Assembly (NCBI GenBank): GCA_003868215.1
Contig: QWDQ01000001.1
Location: 868,001 to 932,000, forward strand
Reading direction: 5' to 3'
Length of the DNA stretch: 64,000 nucleotides
Origin: Pseudophaeomoniella oleicola
Taxonomy: Eukaryota > Ascomycota > Eurotiomycetes > Phaeomoniellales > Phaeomoniellaceae
Position numbers and translations under genes: made by a program
In this document: piece by piece, positions 11,072-22,872 of the stretch
How the letters are laid out: every line of letters begins with the position of its first letter
Position numbering within the stretch: position 1 is the stretch's first letter
Notes under the pieces: generated by a model
The model's database searches: none
What the model saw: the letters and a program-made list of their open reading frames with translations, nothing else
What the model was told of the DNA's origin: nothing

Positions 11072-13044
11072 CGTAGTACAGCTTTACCCACTCTGCATCC
11101 TCTCCATTGTTCTCGATTGTTTGCTCCAAAGCTTCTGCTTCCCGCCGGCTATTGAAACCTTACAGTAAAGACAAGCTCGCAAGGCACCGTGGAAAGAAAT
11201 TGGATAAGGCGTAGTATACTTACTTGGCGTACAGAACATTCAATTATCTCTCCGACAGAGCCTGCAGGCGGCCATTGATCAGCAGTCAGACCCCCATTGC
11301 TTGTCACTTGTTTGTGCTTCTTCCCTGTTCAACAACCTCGCGCTGCAATGCGACCACGGTGTTGGGCGGAATCTACCTTGACAGACCGCTCTGGAGTAAT
11401 CTGATCGGGAGAGGCTGCAGCAAGTCAACGGCTTTCGGGTAATGTACTACGCAGTAATGTGTTGACTGAAACAATGTCTCACATTGATTGTTATCGTAAT
11501 ATTCGATTTTCTCAGAGGTAATCGACATTCAATTCGACTCCGATCCCACCGTCGCTGCCGATCGTCAAGCAAGGAGAAGAAAGAAAAACTTCATCAATCC
11601 CCATCCAAGCTCTAAATTGACGTTAACCCAAGTTGATGGTTCGAACCGTGATCGCGGAGTAACATCTCATGACACAAGATAATCTCCGTTGGTTTATTTG
11701 ATCTTCGCTACCTTAGCTTACCATGTGGTTGAACGATATACTACTAATACATACTATGGACATTTACCCAGACCTTCATCCAGAGCTATCATCCATCGGC
11801 TCGATCTTTTCGCTTGGCGGGCTATTCAGTTATATTGCTTTCTCTGGTTCTCGTTGGAACTAGAAGCAACTGTCAAAAACCAAGAATATTTCGAACTCGT
11901 CCTCGTATTTCATGGCTACGAGTGAGTGGGTGATAGGTCTTCCCGCACGACCGTAGGCCAGAGCGTACACGATCTCGGTATGGCAAGTTCCACGCAGGTC
12001 TAGGCTCCTCGGGACACGGCTCGATTGCTAGAATTCGGGACTAGATCTCCTTTTATTCTACGTACCGTCCGCACGAACACCTACGAAGAGCCGCATCGCC
12101 CACTACCTTGCAGCAAGCTCTTCGACATCGTGGACAGCATCTCATGGAGTCCGTCCCAGTTGCAAGCATAGACTGATTCTGGTAGAGCACTCGGTCATTT
12201 CCAGCTTAACGTTGTGCATGCCGCTCTGCAACAACTCGGTCTGTGGATGGAAGAGCTAGAATCCCTCTGCGGCAGTGGCTGTCTCCTCTGGAAATGGGCA
12301 TTGCAGCTATTGCGTCTCTCTATAGGTACATTTAGTAGCTGGTCCCTCATCACTGTTCTGAATGTGCTTGGGTCTCTTCTATTTATCAATCACTCCCTTT
12401 TATCGTGCTATTTTCTGTCTGGATTCTAGCCTTCTCTTCCCACTGACCCCTTTCTTTATGTTGTTGTCCTTTGTTTGGATATATTGAATTATGCAATTCT
12501 GTCCTGTTTGTTGTCATTCGCTCCTATGTCTTTACTCGGTCTACAGACACCGTGAATGCCAAGCTATACACAGACGAACGTTCTTCTTTCGTGACTACCA
12601 TTCTCGGTCATGCAGTTTCGTTCATACATGACTGCAATCAGGTCAGTACCTATTAAGGGTGTGCCATGGCAGTTATTCTTATCTCCGTGAACTCTTCTCG
12701 CAAGCAGGATCGGATTCTGGAGGGAATTCCATAGTGCTTCTATCTATGGATTGTGCTCATTGCGTCCGTGCTGGGGGGAAGGAGTGCAATTTTCGCCTAG
12801 CCAAATAGACAGGGGCTTCTGGCGATATACTTCGACTCTGCCAGAGCTGTGTGCAATATAGGTACATAGCTCTAAATCCATATCAGCTTTTTCATGCTGC
12901 AAGACTACGAGGGTACATGTTGTTGATCTATTCCCTCTATCTACCGCATTATTCGTTTCCTATCGTTTACCTTGGGGTCTAGTGTTCCGACGCGGCCGGC
13001 CACAACGATCTATTCAACAACAACCCTCATGTCGACGACTAATC

Positions 13045-13101
13045 GACGACTAAGCGACGACATCATTGCTCACTAAACGGACGACTAAGCGACGACATCA
13101 T
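13045..13101. repeat. 22-bp direct repeat, two copies 35 bp apart
   Basis: Copies at 13045-13066 and 13080-13101 are identical (begin GACGACTAAGCGACGAC, end ATCAT). A diverged half-copy (CGACGACTAATCGACGAC) immediately precedes them. They lie about 205-260 bases upstream of the TATA box of the gene at 13549, a plausible place for activator binding. Confidence 0.8.
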
Positions 13102-13305
13102 CTCCCCCAATTAACGGTGCCTTCACTCACCGTGGATTCTCAATTTCTATCCGCATCAACTCTACCTCACTTCGATGAGTACGGTGCAGCTACAACTCAA
13201 TTCGATCTCATTGCACTCCCACTTCACAGACTGCACCGACGCTCTTCACTCAGGGGACCCGCATTTAACGGTTCCGAGATTCCTCATATTGCTCCTCCTC
13301 CTAGG

Positions 13306-13313
13306 TATATAAA
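13306..13313 (+). promoter_or_regulatory. TATA box of the gene at 13549
   Basis: TATATAAA, followed by a CT-rich stretch (13317-13400) as expected at a fungal transcription start. It implies a leader of roughly 150-210 bases before the ATG at 13549. Confidence 0.6.
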
Positions 13314-13548
13314 TCTCTTCCCTCCTCCTCCTCCTCCTCACCCTCACCCCTTCATCTCACTCACTTCCTCTATCCTCAACCTCTACGACCTCCCCTACAA
13401 GCTCCTTTACAATCTCCCCTTTACACCTCTTCTTCGCTGCGTTACCTCGCTTCTCATCTATCACAATTTGTCTTCGGACAAAAGCAAACGTAACATCACT
13501 ACAGATACCGAGAGTTAACGGCATTGTCTTCGGACTTTCAAAGCCATC

Positions 13549-14780
13549 ATGTCGTCGACGATTTACGTCAATCAACATGTGGTTGACGGTATGTTTGAAT
13601 TCTCACATCTACTTCCTTTGAACTTACGAATGCTAATCGCCGTCGTTTCGTAGCTATCATCAATAGCTCCGATTACGACTTTGGTCGACGTGCTTATGAT
13701 CGCGTCCAACAGCAAATCAGAGACACAGATAAGCTGATCAACGATAACATTGATCTCTCCGGTCATGGCGATCCCGACGCTCCCAGACGAGTCAGACAGC
13801 TCTTTGATGACCGTGACCAGTCCTTGAAGTGTCAAAGCGACTTAGGAGCTTTTCTCGGCACTGGTCTCAGACAGCAAATTTTTGCCCAATCCATTGCCCC
13901 ATTCCTTGTCCAACCCCTTGTTGCCGTCAACCCTTATACCGGAGACCGTTGTGGCCCTTGGGACCCTACTCGCGAGAGCATTGAGAACTTCAAGGCCACC
14001 ACAGCCCGTGCAGGTTTCACAGTCATCTTGGGGTATCCTACACAAGGTCGCAGCAATGCTACCAATCCGCGTGCGGCTCCTGTCACAGCGTCATTCTTGG
14101 ACAGCTTGAGCAATGGGACCAATGGACGTGATCAGGATGATCTCAATGAACTTATTGCTGCTGCCCGTCGTGCTCGTGGTAACAACTTCGGCTTTGCTGA
14201 TAACCAATACCGTCCTGACTACACTCGCCAGGCCCGTCAGTCAGCTGTGCTTGGTTCTGCTCCTACTGGTTTCAACCACGCTTACTATGCTTACAACGCC
14301 GCTTTGTACAATGCTCGTCGACCCTCCGTTCATGCGTCCGAGCCCGCACAGCCAACCTATGCACCACAAGCAGACATTCGTGGCCCCACCGTTGCAGATT
14401 CCATCGACCACCATCTCACAAACCTTGAGAACAATCTCCGCGACTTGACCATCGAAATTGACATGAGCACGGCTGCCGGCAACACACCAGCCACTGCTGC
14501 ATCCATTGCTACAACGCACTCCAGTCTCGAAGACCGCTTCAACAAGCTCACCGATCTCATCGACGCCCACTCCGCCGCCCTCAAGCGGATCGAAAGCGTC
14601 CAACTCACCCATGGCCACCACCTTCTTGACGCCCATCACGGTCTCTTGGGTCGCGAGTTGCCTGATGTCATGAATCGTCTTCTTAGAGTCGAAAATGCCA
14701 TCTTGCGTATCGGTGAGCACATGGGCTTTGCTGATGATGAGGATGTCGCTGCTGGTGCTGGCGGTGCAGGACAGAACTGA
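13549..14780 (+). CDS. Unassigned 388-aa protein with C-terminal helices
   Basis: Exon 1 is 13549-13588, the intron 13589-13653 (65 bp, branch-like GCTAAT), and exon 2 13654-14780; joining gives 388 residues beginning MSSTIYVNQHVVD. I do not recognise the family. Visible: an N-terminal helical, charged region (DYDFGRRAYDRVQQQI); a central part about 80-140 with hydrophobic stretches (IFAQSIAPFLVQPLVAVNP) but no clear TM helix; an Ala/Asn/Tyr-rich middle; and a predicted coiled-coil from about 265 (HLTNLENNLRDLTIEID) to 370, ending in an acidic then Gly/Ala tail. Codons look biased to GCT, CGT, GGT, AAC and TTC, suggesting good expression. With the TATA box and upstream repeat this looks like a regulated gene. 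Its role is unknown. Confidence 0.75.
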
Positions 14781-15713
14781 GAGGATACTGGTTTGCTGCT
14801 AATCAGTTGGTTGGTCTTTTTTTTTGGTTTGGATCGGTTCCATTCATCGATTGGTATCAATCCAACTACCTACTTAACCACCACCATCTTGCAACACCAT
14901 TATCATCATCATCCACCTCTCCTATCCCCTGTCCCTGTCCTTCCCTTCAACAACACTCTTAACGACAACGTAACGACCTTACGACCGAACCCCCGAACCG
15001 AACCAAATTCCCCAACAACGATCCAAAACAGTCTATTTCTTATCAAACGATCGATACGGATCAAAACGAGCTTTCAACTACCACAACTTTGCTAAACACT
15101 TTCAAACACACTTGCTACTGAAAAAAAGGACAACGAAAATCGGTCGGTCGGTAATTCGGGAAATCAATCGGAAATTCCGAAACAGCTCTTTTTTGGCTGG
15201 GATATTATTATTTCTTTGGTGCCGACAAAAATCGACCCGATATGGTCTTTGGTCTTGGACTTTACTTACCTTATGTAGGTATACCTAAGTATGTAGTTCT
15301 CCAAGCAAGCGTCTACTTGCTCTACTCTTTGGACAAGAGTCAGAGAAGTCATCCAGGGTAGCTGGTAGCTAGATCACATCGACATAACATTAGGTAGTGA
15401 TGGTCCAGACAGAAAACCCCCATAATACCAAAAAAAAAAATTTGCTCTTACTATTGTTCCGCTCTGTTCTCTCTCTCTCTCTCTTTTGGATTGTAGATGT
15501 AGACGATAAAGGTTTGTGAGTAAATGGAATGTACGTATGTATGTATGGAAAGAATTGATCTGTAAGTCTATGTACGTAGGTATTTCAACATGTGAGTTTC
15601 ATCATACCCCTTGTTCTCATCTAAAAAGAAATCGGGTAGTTTTCGTCAAAAATCATCAAAGCGAGAAACCCAAGAAAGAAAGAATATGGAGAGAAATGAA
15701 GGGAAAATCGATG
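14781..15713. other. Convergent intergenic region
   Basis: 3' flanks of the unassigned gene (+) and the F-box gene (-). Contains a T run near 14819, an A run near 15431 and a (CT)n stretch at about 15469-15484. No gene is supported. Confidence 0.5.
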
Positions 15714-17610
15714 CTAAGGCATCGCCCACCATCCAACCCCCATCCCATCCGCGAACCCCCCTTCATAAGCCCTCGGAAACCGATCGCGCCTGATCTGCGT
15801 CCAGAGCCGACGCTCCCCTTCCCAGACCTGGCGCTGCTCGTACTCCTTCCCGGCCTGGCGCAGGGTCATGAAGAACCGGCCGTTGGCTTCGGTGACGGTC
15901 CAGGACTGCGCGTCGAAGCCGGAAACGAATTTGACGAACACGTTGTCTGAGGAGATCAGGAGGTGGGTGAGGGTTGAGAGGGAAGGGGTTGGTGGGAGTC
16001 GTAGGGCTATGTGGCGTGGGGGAGGATGTGGAGGTGGAGATGGTGGGTTGTAGGGGTCGGAGGTGGGAGAGGTTGAGGCTTGCTTGTGGAGCGTTTGGTA
16101 GGTTTTGATGTGTTTGAAGAGTCGGATGGCGAGGTCGTCGTCCGTGAACGGTTGAGTGTAGGTCACGTGGTCGGAACCGGAGCGGGTGTAGGGGGGAAAG
16201 AGATGAAGGTGAGAAAGTTTGGGGATCTCCGATATTGCTTGCAGGAATGGATAGACGGCTATATCGCTGTCAACGCCGGGGATCGCTGTGGGGTGAAACA
16301 GGTTTCTCATCTCGGGAAAATCGATGGCTAGATGGCAGAGGGAAGGGCAGTGTTGGGCTAGATGGCGGATATCGGAGGCAGGACGGATGATGGATGAGGA
16401 GCGGTTGCCGTCTTCATAGTTGTGGAAGCGGAGGGATTGAAGATTACGTGATTTGATGCACGTCATGGGGAATTTCAGAGAACACCCTCGGAGCTCCAGG
16501 GTTTGTATGTTTTGGGCACAAGGTGATTTGGCTAGAAATGCTGCTGTGGCTTCACGTCCGCCCGGGTGTTCTCCATAAGGATCGTAGACCGACACGTCAT
16601 TATACATCCAGAGTGAAAGATGGCGCAGAGCAACCAGCTTGTCGCCATAGTGCGTTAGAAATCTTTGTACAAAGAGGCCACCGTCTAGTGCAAGAGAGCG
16701 GAGGACCTGCCACTGGATGCTATTCAAGAACGCAATCCGTTCATATAACCGCGCCGTATGGTCTGGCTCATCGGATATGAGTGTCCCAAGCAGCCCATCC
16801 AGACGCAAATCAGTCAGAGGTGGGACCTTGTAGTTGTTGTCTCTCAGTTTGAGATACGTCTCGTGTGGTAGGTCTGGATAGGCCGTTGGGGGAGTTTTCT
16901 GAGGTGTTAGTATGCTGAGTCGATCCAGCCTTGGTTGGGCTTCAAAGAGCTGCTGAATGTGACTCATGGTCTTTGTAACCACGGAAATCGAGACGATCTT
17001 TGGTACCTGCCTGAACGGCTCTACCCACTCCGTTCCGGTTTCGTTGCGAATAAACGTTGGCCTGGAGACATCGTATGCAACGCCGCATGTAGGCTTGATT
17101 TCCTGCAGCACGCTCGATAGATTTGGACCATAAGACCGGAGTCTATAAGACATCAGTAGCTGTAAGAAGCGAAGTTGAGTAAAAGGACTCTGAATACCTA
17201 ATGAGCCTCAAGCTTTTGAGGTACGGGAATAAGGCCTTGAGCTTCAAGATCTTTTCGCGGTCTTGGGGAGTCATGCGAGACTTCACATCAATGTTTTTGA
17301 TGTAGCCAGCGATGTGCGTATTTGTGGTCAGGAAGTCAAGGATGGTACGTCTCTTTCCAGGGGTGTCCGAGGACTCATCTTCTGTGACTTCGTCGAGGAA
17401 TACACTGACAGATCTGAAGATAAAGGGCAAGGCAATCCGGCGTAGTAATCGAGACTGGCTGGAGACGGCGATGAGCCATGGTGTTGGCCTTTCGTCTCTA
17501 TTCGAGAGCTGCCCAACGTCAGTACCTATATGATGAGACGCTCAACGTAGTCGTACATTTTCAAATATCGTCTGTAGCAGTTCAACAGGGAGATCCTCCA
17601 GTGTGGCCAT
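15714..17610 (-). CDS. F-box protein with leucine-rich C-terminal region
   Basis: Probable substrate adaptor of an SCF ubiquitin ligase. Exons on the minus strand: 17610-17557, 17508-17198 and 17142-15714 (introns 48 and 55 bp), giving 597 residues. The F-box is at the very N-terminus (LEDLPVELLQTIFENLSNRDE ... ALPFIFRSV, residues about 4-50). The rest shows irregular leucine-rich spacing (for example LRSLALDGGLFVQRFL, LQSLRFHNYED, LCHLAIDFPEM) like fungal F-box proteins with degenerate LRRs. A Pro/Ser-rich insertion sits near residues 480-500. The target is unknown; such genes are numerous and fast-evolving in filamentous ascomycetes. It is head-to-head with the amidohydrolase gene, 648 bp apart. 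Confidence 0.85.
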
Positions 17611-18258
17611 TCTGGGAGGTGTAGCACAAGGTGCCGCGGTGTGACATTAAAGTCCTTGTCATCGGACAGGAGACTTGTCCCGGCAGTCCTTCAAGCAGAC
17701 AGAATATACGGGAAACATGGAATACATTGAAGCATCAACTATAAAAGGGCGTTGTCCACCATTGATCATGATACTAAGTATATGTGTGTTGAGATATAAA
17801 ATCCGGGATGTGTAAGCCGCTACCGAAATGTAATTACTGCGAGGAGATATTAAATATGTCAACCTTGGTCCAGATCCAACCAAACAGAGCAATCAACCAT
17901 AATTATCCTTTGATACAGCACAATTAAAGCATTGATCAACAACAAGGCGTAGAAACACAATCGGAACATAAGACCAACATCTAACAGCCAACAAGAATCA
18001 AGCCGATACTTGCAAACTACCTAGATCGGAAGGTAACCATTGTGAGTCCGGCTGAGTCTCCGTGAAGTCGGTGTTCCCCGTCCACCGCTGGACCACAGAT
18101 AAGGAGACCATGTAACTACTTCAACAAAGTCGAACAGACTCATAGGTTTTGGTCTCTACTTCTCCTCCTGTGATTACCGTGGGCTGCGTTGGTACCTATC
18201 TGAGATATCGGTAGAAAACAGAACATTTTCACGCAAGTCCCGACTCCAGTTGGCACCA
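17611..18258. other. Divergent promoter region (F-box / amidohydrolase)
   Basis: 648 bp between two start codons pointing away from each other. AT-rich and without coding signs. Confidence 0.55.
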
Positions 18259-19605
18259 ATGGCATCAGGTCAAAAGCCATGGCTGCCACAGAGCGGTCCT
18301 CCACACATCACATTCATCAATGCTAATATAGTTGACGTTGAGAATGCAAAGATCATCCCCGACGCAACTGTCCATGTCTCTGAAGGCGTCATCAAGTCCA
18401 TTAATACCTCCGAGGATTCCTTGACACCTACGTCCTCAATAGCGTCCAATGGAGCCGAGCACCATATCATCGATTTGCAATCTGCTTATCTATGTCCTGG
18501 TCTGATAGATCTCCATGTTCATTTGACGGCGACTCCGGGCCAACCCTCCTTCTCAACGATTTTCGCTCAAGACATAACCTCTGTTGCCCTTCGTTCAGCT
18601 TATGTAGCGAAGTGCATGCTGCACCGAGGCTTCACCACTGTACGTGACACTGGAGGTTCCAATGTGTCTCTTCGGTCCGCGATCTCCGAACATCTGATCC
18701 CTGGACCTCGTTTATTTATCGCTGGCAAAGCGCTCAGCCAGACTGGCGGTCATGGCGATCTTCGAGCCTCCCACCAAGGCGCCGAATTCAAATGTTGCGA
18801 CTCCAGCACTCCCGGATTCGGACGGATCTGTGACGGGGTTCCAGCATGCCTCGAAGCAGCACGGGATGAACTCCGACAAGGTGCCAATTTCCTCAAGGTG
18901 ATGTGCGGAGGCGGCGTGGTATCCCCATCCGATCCTCTGTCCATGATCCAGTTCACAGCCGAAGAACTTCAAGCTATAACCACAACTGCCAGCTCGATAG
19001 GCACATATGTCACAGCTCACGCTTACACAGACGCCGCAGTTCGGCACGCCGTAACCAACGGCTGCAAGGGCATTGAACACGGCAACTTCATTACCCGCTC
19101 AACGGCGAAATGGCTGAACTCCGAGCACCCAGACGTAGTCATCACCCCAACCCTATCAACATATCGCGCCATGTCCCTCCCAGGGAACCGCGAGATGTTC
19201 ACCCCAGACGCCCAGCGTAAGAACGACCAAGTCCTCGCCATGGGTCTGAATTCCATCCGTATGTTCCACGACCTGGGCATCACCATGGGATTCGGCACCG
19301 ATCTCCTAGCACACATGCACGAGCTCCAGAACACCGAGTTCGAGATCCGGGGCTCCGTGTTACCGGCTTCGGAAGTTCTGAAACAGGCGACCTTGAATTC
19401 GGCAAAGGTGCTGGGCATGGATGGGAAGATAGGCGTAATCAAAGAAGGTGCATTTGCAGATCTACTGATATTGAAGGCAAACCCGTTGGAAGACATTACT
19501 ATCCTTTCAGCGATCACGACGCATTTAGTTGGCCTGGTTAAAGAAGGAAGGGTGGTATTCAGTGATCTGAATGGGTTGCAAGTTGACGAAGTATATACAA
19601 GATGA
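18259..19605 (+). CDS. Metal-dependent amidohydrolase (imidazolonepropionase/ochratoxinase-like)
   Basis: Single-exon protein of 448 residues from ATG 18259; a TTG nine bases upstream is not needed. It has the binuclear-metal amidohydrolase layout: HxH at His86/His88 in GLIDLHVHL, the bridging Lys in FLKVMCGGGV, His in VTAHAYTD, His in KGIEHGNF, and Asp in MGFGTDLL. The fold family includes imidazolonepropionase, Xaa-Pro (prolidase-type) enzymes and fungal ochratoxinase, and the sequence most resembles the last two groups. Likely reaction: hydrolysis of an amide, peptide or cyclic amide bond. The substrate cannot be fixed. No signal peptide is visible, so it is probably cytosolic. All metal ligands are present, so it looks active. 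Confidence 0.88.
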   Translation: MASGQKPWLPQSGPPHITFINANIVDVENAKIIPDATVHVSEGVIKSINTSEDSLTPTSSIASNGAEHHIIDLQSAYLCPGLIDLHVHLTATPGQPSFSTIFAQDITSVALRSAYVAKCMLHRGFTTVRDTGGSNVSLRSAISEHLIPGPRLFIAGKALSQTGGHGDLRASHQGAEFKCCDSSTPGFGRICDGVPACLEAARDELRQGANFLKVMCGGGVVSPSDPLSMIQFTAEELQAITTTASSIGTYVTAHAYTDAAVRHAVTNGCKGIEHGNFITRSTAKWLNSEHPDVVITPTLSTYRAMSLPGNREMFTPDAQRKNDQVLAMGLNSIRMFHDLGITMGFGTDLLAHMHELQNTEFEIRGSVLPASEVLKQATLNSAKVLGMDGKIGVIKEGAFADLLILKANPLEDITILSAITTHLVGLVKEGRVVFSDLNGLQVDEVYTR

Positions 19606-19873
19606 AGAATTGCCAGCAGAATCAGGACGTCTAAGGGAGTGAGGGGGATCTTGGATGGGCTGAAAAAAATAGTTTTAACATGTGGTATTCATCGAAGGCA
19701 CATGGACCAACGTTCTACATATTGAGCCTCTTGTAACATAGTGGCCGTGTCAAACAATCATCATTAGTAACGCTTCCTTTTCTGGGTCTTATTGTACTCG
19801 TTTCGCATCTAGAAATGCATCGCTGGCGGAGGACTCTGTGACCAAATGCTCGCGCTCGACCAAGCAAAGCACT

Positions 19874-22017
19874 CTATGATGTTTCCATAGCATCTCCAGG
19901 GCCACCTCCGTTCGCAATGGTTGCGAAATACCTTACATCCACATCGTCGTCCTGTTGCAACTTCTCAAGGTTTGGAACGATCTGACTGTCGATGGTTTCT
20001 TGGCCCTGCTTACCGGCGGAGGCACCCTTCGGCTGATGTATGGTGCCTTCTGTTGAGATGTTGCGGAGGGTATCAATGATCACTGCGTAAGACTTGGCGA
20101 CGTTGAATCGGATGTTTGGTATCGGATCAGTGACGAGCTTGTCCAGGATAGGCAAGATAGAATCATGGATAAGATCTAAAGTGACAACGGGTGCCAGAGT
20201 CTATAAACAATCAGTGCTGCAACTGGTATTGCATGCATTCGACTCACCGAAATTGCAAAGCAAGTAGTCATTCGGTAAAGGTAGTTAGGGTGTTGACCCA
20301 TAGCCACGACTTTGGGAACGATCGCTTCACTGGCCCATTCAACACCAAAGACCTCCGTTAATTTCTTGAGATTCTGCGTTGCTGCTTCTCTAATCGAGAA
20401 GACGGTGTCACCCAGCCAGCCCATGCATAGGCTACTGAGTTGTTCATCAAAGAATTTCACCCCAAGCTGACTGGCGAGTAGAGGAATGTATTCGATGATT
20501 GCCAGTCGGACTCTCCATGACCTACAGAAAATGTCAGCATTGTCTGTGTCTTAAACTCGGGTTTTCGTACCTGTCCTCGCTCAGTGTAGTGATTGCTGGG
20601 AGAAGGGATTGTGATAACAGGTCGATACCAATGACTGTCAAGTTGTTAGCGCTATAACGGAGGAGGCCAGGACGTAATTACCTTTGTTGACATGCTCCAG
20701 CTTTGAGATGATATGGAGGCGCACATCCGGAAATTCATCCTTGAGCATCTGCAAGAACATCGGAAGGAGATGTGCAATAGTCTCCTCCTTTCCAAGAATC
20801 GGCGCAAGGCCACTTATTTGCGTCCCAAGTGCTGCCCGTACATGCTGAGACGGATCAGAAACAAGGTCTTCAATGCTGCCCATGATCTCGTTCAACAGCG
20901 TATCTCGGTCGAGTAAACCGCAGAAACCTGGGATTTGTCCAGCAATCGCGGTCCGCACTTCGGCCTCACTGTCTTTTAGGAGCTTTACAAAGGCGGGAAC
21001 AAGATCTCTGTTCACAACCTCATCATCAACAGCCTTTGCAATCTTCTCGAATCGATCTGCCACCATGTAACGAACTCTCCACGACTTATCTCCTAATAAA
21101 TTTTGGAGGGCTGTCAACAGCACACCGTGACTTGACTGCTGCTCCTTGGGTATCTCTTCTGCAATTGCAATCAAGACGTCAACGGTGAGAAGTCTGACCG
21201 AATCCTGGTCATCGCCGGCAAGATGCTGGAACAGAGGAATCATCTCCTCGATGACTATCGGAGTAGATACTCCTTTGATGAATTTGGCGAGGTTGTTTGC
21301 AGCTTGTCTTCGGACCATAGGTGTCTCATCATGTACGAGATGCCCGAATTGTTCCCTCAAGCCAGCTTGAAGAGTTGTAGATGCCTTCTTGTATGGCACA
21401 ACGTAGAGACCAGTCGCGGAAATTTTTGACGTAAACCAGTCCGCCTTTGAGAGTCGAATCACGAGGGGTATGAAGCTTTGTTCGACCTGGGTTTGCGAGA
21501 GTTGCTCGCATATCTTGTTTAAGGACTCGACCGCCTGGATCGTGTCAGTTGTTAGGCCTCGCCAGATGACTGGATAACGTATACCTTGTCCCTCACAAGA
21601 GGTTCTTCGATAGCTGCCAGATTCTCCAACGGTGACAACAGCACGTGCCCATAATCAGGACCGCCTACATACTCGACGAAATTGCCCAGTTCCTCGCTCA
21701 GAGCAGTCAGAACTTCGTCCTCATCTTCAACAGAATCTACGGTGACTTGGTTAGTCAATTCAGCGCAATGCTAGGCCGGTAACCATACCATCAAGGAAAG
21801 GTATCAATTCATCCCTAGTCCGTTCAGGCCCTAACGCCAGCGCGATTGTGGAGAGTCGGTGAATGGCGTTCAATCTGAGAAGGACATCATCATGCTAAAC
21901 CACATCATCATCAGCACGGAAGGTAAAACACGCGCGTGACTTGGCGCAACCGACCTTCAGCTCATCGATTAAGACTGCGATGGGATAGAGCTCTTCGTTT
22001 TCTCCTTGTCCTTCCAT
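19874..22017 (-). CDS. TPD3: Protein phosphatase 2A scaffold (A/PR65) regulatory subunit
   Basis: HEAT-repeat scaffold that holds the PP2A catalytic subunit and a B subunit. Seven exons on the minus strand: 22017-21955, 21894-21789, 21736-21585, 21534-20682, 20634-20571, 20521-20248 and 20200-19874, giving 612 residues, the usual PR65 length. HEAT repeats run throughout, with hallmark segments [66 protein letters not shown] and [15 protein letters not shown]. Introns are 47-60 bp. The first has a GTCGGT donor, weaker than the usual GTAAGT type, but phase and homology demand it. It is head-to-head with FRS1 and tail-to-tail with the amidohydrolase gene. Confidence 0.95.
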
Positions 22018-22872
22018 GGTGCGATGTTTTATGCGTTGTCGACGTGAGTGAGGTGAGAGTGTTCCTGATATTCGATGTTCGATTGTTGTAGGTACTTGTT
22101 TATTCGGCGTAGAGAGCGGTCGGTGAAGCTGTGGTAGGATTACAGCTTAGGGTTTGAATCAATGCTTCTTCAAAATTCCCATCAATACCGTTTTAATGGA
22201 GCGCTGGTTGTTGACATGTTAGTTACGAGGTGCAAAAACGAAGTCGCAATGCGTTGAACGGTACTGTGGCCCAAGCTATCCCCGGGGAAGGTGCGTGGGG
22301 TTGGAAAGCTTGTGATGCAATAACAAGGATTGAAGGGATTGAAGTTCAGGTACAAGATGGAAGAGACTCACTCAATGCTCATTTGGCTAGATGCAGAAGT
22401 TGTATTTGTGGTAAAAGCACTGTTGTAGATTATTTGGTCTTGATTTGAAAATGGAGCCTTGTAAGAACAGGACTGACGTTGTATGCGTCTATGGGTAGCA
22501 AAGGTGGACGAGCCAGGCACTTCTCCCACTCAACCTAACTTCAACTCTATGATGATCCAGGGCTCTCCATACTACGGTAGGCGAACCACCAAAACAGTTT
22601 ATTAACTTCGGTCTTGGAGTTGTTAGGCTTCCCAAATTGTGTTGGCGGTGAGTACCCAGGCCGGCAGAATTCATTATCTGCCTCAAGTAATTTTGACCTG
22701 GGATGCGACAAGTATGACTCCAACGTGACTAACTTTCGGAGGGGCATTGTATCTACCTGCGGGCATCTCACGCTCACATACCAAACCGTGGGCATACGCA
22801 GCTCCTTATAGTGCTCATTCTCGACGTTGGATTTACGTCTACACAAGACCAGAGGGTGCAGGACCTCTCAAG
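22018..22872. other. Divergent promoter region (TPD3 / FRS1)
   Basis: 855 bp between the two start codons. Short ORFs are present but none has recognisable features. It must carry the promoters of both housekeeping genes. Confidence 0.5.

Larger units (their letters stand above)
9801..13548. other. Long gene-free region (3.7 kb) with palindromes, repeats and a promoter
   Basis: No supported gene; the small ORFs here have no recognisable features. It holds the promoter of the sensor-like gene and the long promoter of the unassigned gene at 13549. Structures seen: palindrome TACTACGTAGTA at 10945-10956 and again at 11060-11071, a 22-bp direct repeat at 13045/13080, and a TATA box at 13306. The last 250 bases are CT-rich, typical of a fungal leader. 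Confidence 0.6.

Noticed and set aside
11638-11647. GGTTCGAACC, resembling a tRNA B box
   Set aside because: No A box, acceptor stem or anticodon arm can be folded around it.
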